A stretch of DNA of 64,000 nucleotides from Curtobacterium poinsettiae (GTDB lineage: Bacteria > Actinomycetota > Actinomycetes > Actinomycetales > Microbacteriaceae), in assembly GCF_025677645.1 (NCBI RefSeq), contig NZ_CP106879.1:3100001-3164000 (forward strand). The letters are read 5' to 3'. Made by a program: the position numbers and the translations under genes. How positions within the stretch are numbered: the stretch's first letter is position 1; each line of letters starts with the position of its first letter. The notes under the pieces are model-generated. The model ran no database searches, was not told the origin of the DNA, and saw only the letters and a list, made by a program, of their open reading frames with translations. Below are positions 61,646 through 64,000 of this stretch, piece after piece.

Positions 61646-62940
61646 TCAGTCAGGGGCGACGTCGTGCTCGCCGACGACGGATGCGGGGACCGCGTCGTCG
61701 GAGAGCGTGCCGCGAGACCCCGCGGCGAGGGAGACGATGTCGTCGGCCGAGCCGACGATGCCGACGGCTGCTGCGCCTCCGGAGGTCGAGGAGGCGCTGC
61801 CACCGAGCACGCCGGCGGCGGCCCCGTCGAACGGGAGCCCGTGGCCCTCGGCGTCGGCGGGGACGAGCAACGCGTGTCCGCCGAAGGTCGCGCCCTGTGC
61901 ATCGAGGGCCGTGACGACCCGGCCGACCGTGGCGGTCGTCGCAGCTGCGGCGACCGGCTCCGACGGGCGGAGACGGGCTGCGCGGTGGTCCGTGGCGTCG
62001 GCGCGGACGGGTGTGGGCACGACGGCCGCGGCGGCTCCGGGAGCGACTCCGGGCCGGACGGGTGCGGTCGCGACCGGCACCGACGGGACGGGCCCGGCGG
62101 ACGGGTTCGAGCCGCCGCCCACCGGGAGCGTGGGGACGTCGACGACGGGGTCCGTGCCTCCTGGCAGGGTGCCGCCGACGGCCGGGACGACGCCCTCGAC
62201 CACGTCGGGGACGGCGCCCACGGTCGTGCCGACCGAGCCGAGCGTGTCGTCGACCAGGCCCGTGACCGGGCCGGTCACGGTGCCGAGCGTGTCGTCACCG
62301 AGGACCGTGCCGACCACCGGCACGCTGCCGACCACGTCGTCGACGGTGTCGACGACCGCGGTCACGGGGCGCGCGTCGGTGACGTGCTCCACGGTGCCGG
62401 TGACGGGGCGCAGGACGTTCGCGACGGTGTCCGTGACCGGCCGGGAGGCGCTGCTCACCTCGTCGACGACCGGTCGCACCGGGCGCGTGGCCGGGTGGGC
62501 CGCCGGGGCGGACGTGGTCGGTTGGACAGCCGGTGTGGTCGTGGCCGGAGCGGGGCTCGACGGCGCGGGGGCTGCGGGAGCCGGAGCGGGGGCTGCCGGT
62601 GCCGGTGCGACCGCTGCGGGCGCCGGAGCAGGTGCGGGCGCCGGAGCGGTCGCAGCAGGTGCCGGTGCGGGCGCCGGCGCGACGGCCTTGCGGACGGATC
62701 CGTCACGCCGCCGAGGACCTTGCCGACCTCATCGGTCGCGCCCTGCACGGTGCCACCGACGCCGTCGACGACGCTGCCGACGAGTCCGCGCTGCTCGCTC
62801 GGTGCGGCCGAGGTCGTCGCCGCGGAGGCCGGTCGCGCGCCGAGGAGCAGGGACAGCAGCACGAGGGCGGCGAGGGTCCCGACGCCCAGCAGGACGATGC
62901 GGAGTGCGGCGCGCCAGGGTGCGCGCAACGGGTGGTCCAT
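61646..62940 (-). pseudogene. Frameshifted secreted Pro/Ala/Val-rich protein
   Basis: ATG at 62940 follows AGGAGGTGAGCGC and encodes a signal peptide (RIVLLGVGTLAALVLLSLLL, then ARPASAA) and a start like a secreted repeat protein. The frame breaks within 62686-62706; restoring one base joins it to a frame running to 61646 with a (PA)n stalk, Val/Asp-rich repeats (GSVPVVGTVLGDDTLGTVTGPV) and an Ala/Gly-rich end. Either the gene is inactivated or one base is missing in the sequence. No heptameric slip site is seen. It lies 87 bp upstream of the chaplin-like gene on the same strand. The family is not recognised. Confidence 0.7.
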
Positions 62941-63051
62941 GCGCTCACCTCCTGATCTCGGCTGCGCACGTAGAGTGGTTGACCGGCAATGTACGCCGAT
63001 CCGGTCCGGAACACACCCCGTTTCGGAAGAAATTCTCAGGAAGGGCCGTCC

Positions 63052-63483
63052 GTGGTCTCGATCTTCAACGCTCCGACCCGCAACCTGGACATCGTCACGC
63101 TGCACGAGATCCTGCGGCTCCGCCAGGACGTCTTCGTCGTCGAGCAGGAAGCCGCGTACGGCGACATCGACGGCCGTGACCTCGAGCCGGGCACCGTGCA
63201 GTTCTGGGCCGGCAACGGTTCGGTGGACGCGACGCTCCGCCTGCTCCGCGAGCCCGACGGCACCGAACGCATCGGCCGGGTCGCCACCGCGAAGCACGCC
63301 CGCGGCCAGGGGCTCGGCGCGCAGCTCATGGAGGCCGCGATCGCCGAGTCGCGCTCGCGGAGCATCGCCCTCGGTGCCCAGTCGCACCTGGAGCAGTGGT
63401 ACGGCCGGTTCGGCTTCGTGCGCTCGGGCGACGAGTACCTGGAGGACCGCATCCCGCACATCCCGATGACCCGGAAGCGCTGA
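63052..63483 (+). CDS. GNAT-family N-acetyltransferase (ElaA-like)
   Basis: A 143-residue acetyl-CoA-dependent transferase. It opens with LHEILRLRQDVFVVEQEAAYGDIDGRD, the ElaA-type start, and has the acetyl-CoA binding loop VATAKHARGQGLGAQLMEAA near residue 83, with GAQSHLEQWYGRFGFVRSG near 112. Substrate unknown. GTG at 63052 follows AGGAAGGGCCGTCC; the frame to 62989 extends into the promoter. It converges with the AsnC/Lrp gene with a 13-bp gap. Confidence 0.9.
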   Translation: MVSIFNAPTRNLDIVTLHEILRLRQDVFVVEQEAAYGDIDGRDLEPGTVQFWAGNGSVDATLRLLREPDGTERIGRVATAKHARGQGLGAQLMEAAIAESRSRSIALGAQSHLEQWYGRFGFVRSGDEYLEDRIPHIPMTRKR

Positions 63484-63496
63484 CCCGTTCCGCGCG

Positions 63497-64000
63497 TCAG
63501 GCCCGCCAGCGCCGCAGTTCGTCGAAGGAGCGGCCCTGGGTGGCCCGGTCGGCGACGAGGCGTTCGAACACGATGTTCGTCTGCGTCGTCGCCACCGAGG
63601 GGTCACCGCTGAGTTCGTCGGCGACGAAGTCCCGGAGCTGCTCGGTCGACTCGCACGCGATGTGCACGAGGAAGTCCTTGTCCCCCGCCAGGAACGACAC
63701 GTCCTGCACGACGGGTACCCGCAGCAGGCGCTTGGCGAAGTCCCGCAGTTCGTGGCGGGCCGCGGCGTGCACCCTGACGGACACCATCGCCTCGATCGAG
63801 AACCCGAGCCGAGCGACGTCCACGTCGGCCCGGTAGCCGCGGATCACCCCGGCGTCCTCGAGCGCACGGACCCGTGCCAGGCAGGTCGACGGCGCGATGC
63901 CGACGGCGGCCGCGAGTCGGTTGTTCGGGATCCGGGCGTCGGCCGACAGGGTCCAGAGGATGCGCTCGTCGACCTCGTCGAGGCGCGGAGCGGGGTCGGG
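63497..64000 (-). CDS. Lrp/AsnC-family transcriptional regulator (5' end outside window)
   Basis: Partial; the visible 167 codons run off the right edge before a start codon. The N-terminal helix-turn-helix is VDERILWTLSADARIPNNRLAAAVGIAPSTCLARVRALEDAGVIRGY (core AAAVGIAPSTCLARVRALE), and an AsnC ligand-binding RAM domain follows (EAMVSVRVHAAARHELRDF to DELSGDPSVATTQTNIVFE). Such proteins respond to amino acids and often regulate a neighbouring transport or catabolic gene, which would lie beyond the window. Confidence 0.92.
   Translation of the reverse strand, partial: PDPAPRLDEVDERILWTLSADARIPNNRLAAAVGIAPSTCLARVRALEDAGVIRGYRADVDVARLGFSIEAMVSVRVHAAARHELRDFAKRLLRVPVVQDVSFLAGDKDFLVHIACESTEQLRDFVADELSGDPSVATTQTNIVFERLVADRATQGRSFDELRRWRA

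Noticed and set aside
62686..62706. Programmed -1 ribosomal frameshift
   Set aside because: A -1 shift would restore the frame, but no X-XXY-YYZ slippery heptamer is present at the junction. A lost base or sequence error is simpler.
59838..63179. A 1113-codon open frame on the plus strand
   Set aside because: It is antisense to the repetitive chaplin-like gene and the frameshifted gene. The Pro/Val/Ser-rich translation mirrors the GC-rich repeats, and it has no ribosome binding site or recognisable domain.

Overview
The window is high-GC, densely packed actinobacterial DNA. Many genes start with GTG or TTG, and GTGA/ATGA stop-start overlaps are common. The menaquinone genes, an FMN-riboswitch rib operon, the bS22 mini-protein, a bldC-like regulator, a DUF4229 protein and a chaplin-like surface protein together point to Microbacteriaceae, plausibly Curtobacterium or a close relative. 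That placement is inferred from gene content and order; no search was run.

Layout. (1) 1-6.4 kb: translation block rplA-rplK-nusG-secE-tRNA-Trp, then an aminotransferase, murB and a HadA/HadB-like dehydratase pair, an arrangement conserved in Actinobacteria. (2) 6.5-15 kb: an orphan gene, an ABC exporter, tRNA-Met, tRNA-Thr, an M23 peptidase, an inositol-phosphatase-like enzyme, tRNA-Tyr, a YajQ-family protein, cardiolipin synthase and a DUF418 membrane protein. (3) 15-34 kb: respiratory block with a ferredoxin reductase, polyprenyl diphosphate synthase, menG, menF, menD, menA, menE, menB and menC. It is followed by the cytochrome c assembly operon phosphatase-resA-ccdA-resB-ccsB and a SulP/MerR pair. 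Together these make menaquinone and mature the c-type cytochromes that it feeds. (4) 34-43.4 kb: an archaeal-type AspRS, small redox and regulatory genes, bS22, TrkH/TrkA, proC, a cation efflux pump, tadA and upp. (5) 43.4-57.3 kb: a more accessory, regulator-rich stretch. It holds a leaderless Cys-ending sORF with an orphan winged-helix protein, a MarR-photolyase-serine hydrolase operon, a PfkB kinase facing a TetR gene, SOD, a flavin reductase, an MFS exporter, a LacI-controlled Gfo/Idh-aldo/keto reductase fusion and a TetR gene. (6) 57.3-64 kb: FMN riboswitch with ribE-ribB-ribH, a large eight-repeat chaplin-like protein with a C-terminal LAYTG sorting motif, a frameshifted secreted protein, a GNAT and an AsnC/Lrp regulator cut by the window end.

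Across the window about nineteen genes have a TANNNT -10 box ending 6-8 nt before the start codon and no Shine-Dalgarno sequence, so leaderless transcription appears common. Convergent and tail-to-tail boundaries are marked by long, near-perfect hairpins that share sequence between distant loci. No transposase, phage module, CRISPR array, rRNA or known defence system was seen. The most unusual elements are the chaplin-like protein with its frameshifted neighbour, the Gfo/Idh-AKR fusion, the Cys-ending leaderless sORF, the paired -10/operator palindrome between sulP and merR, and the two related long hairpin families.
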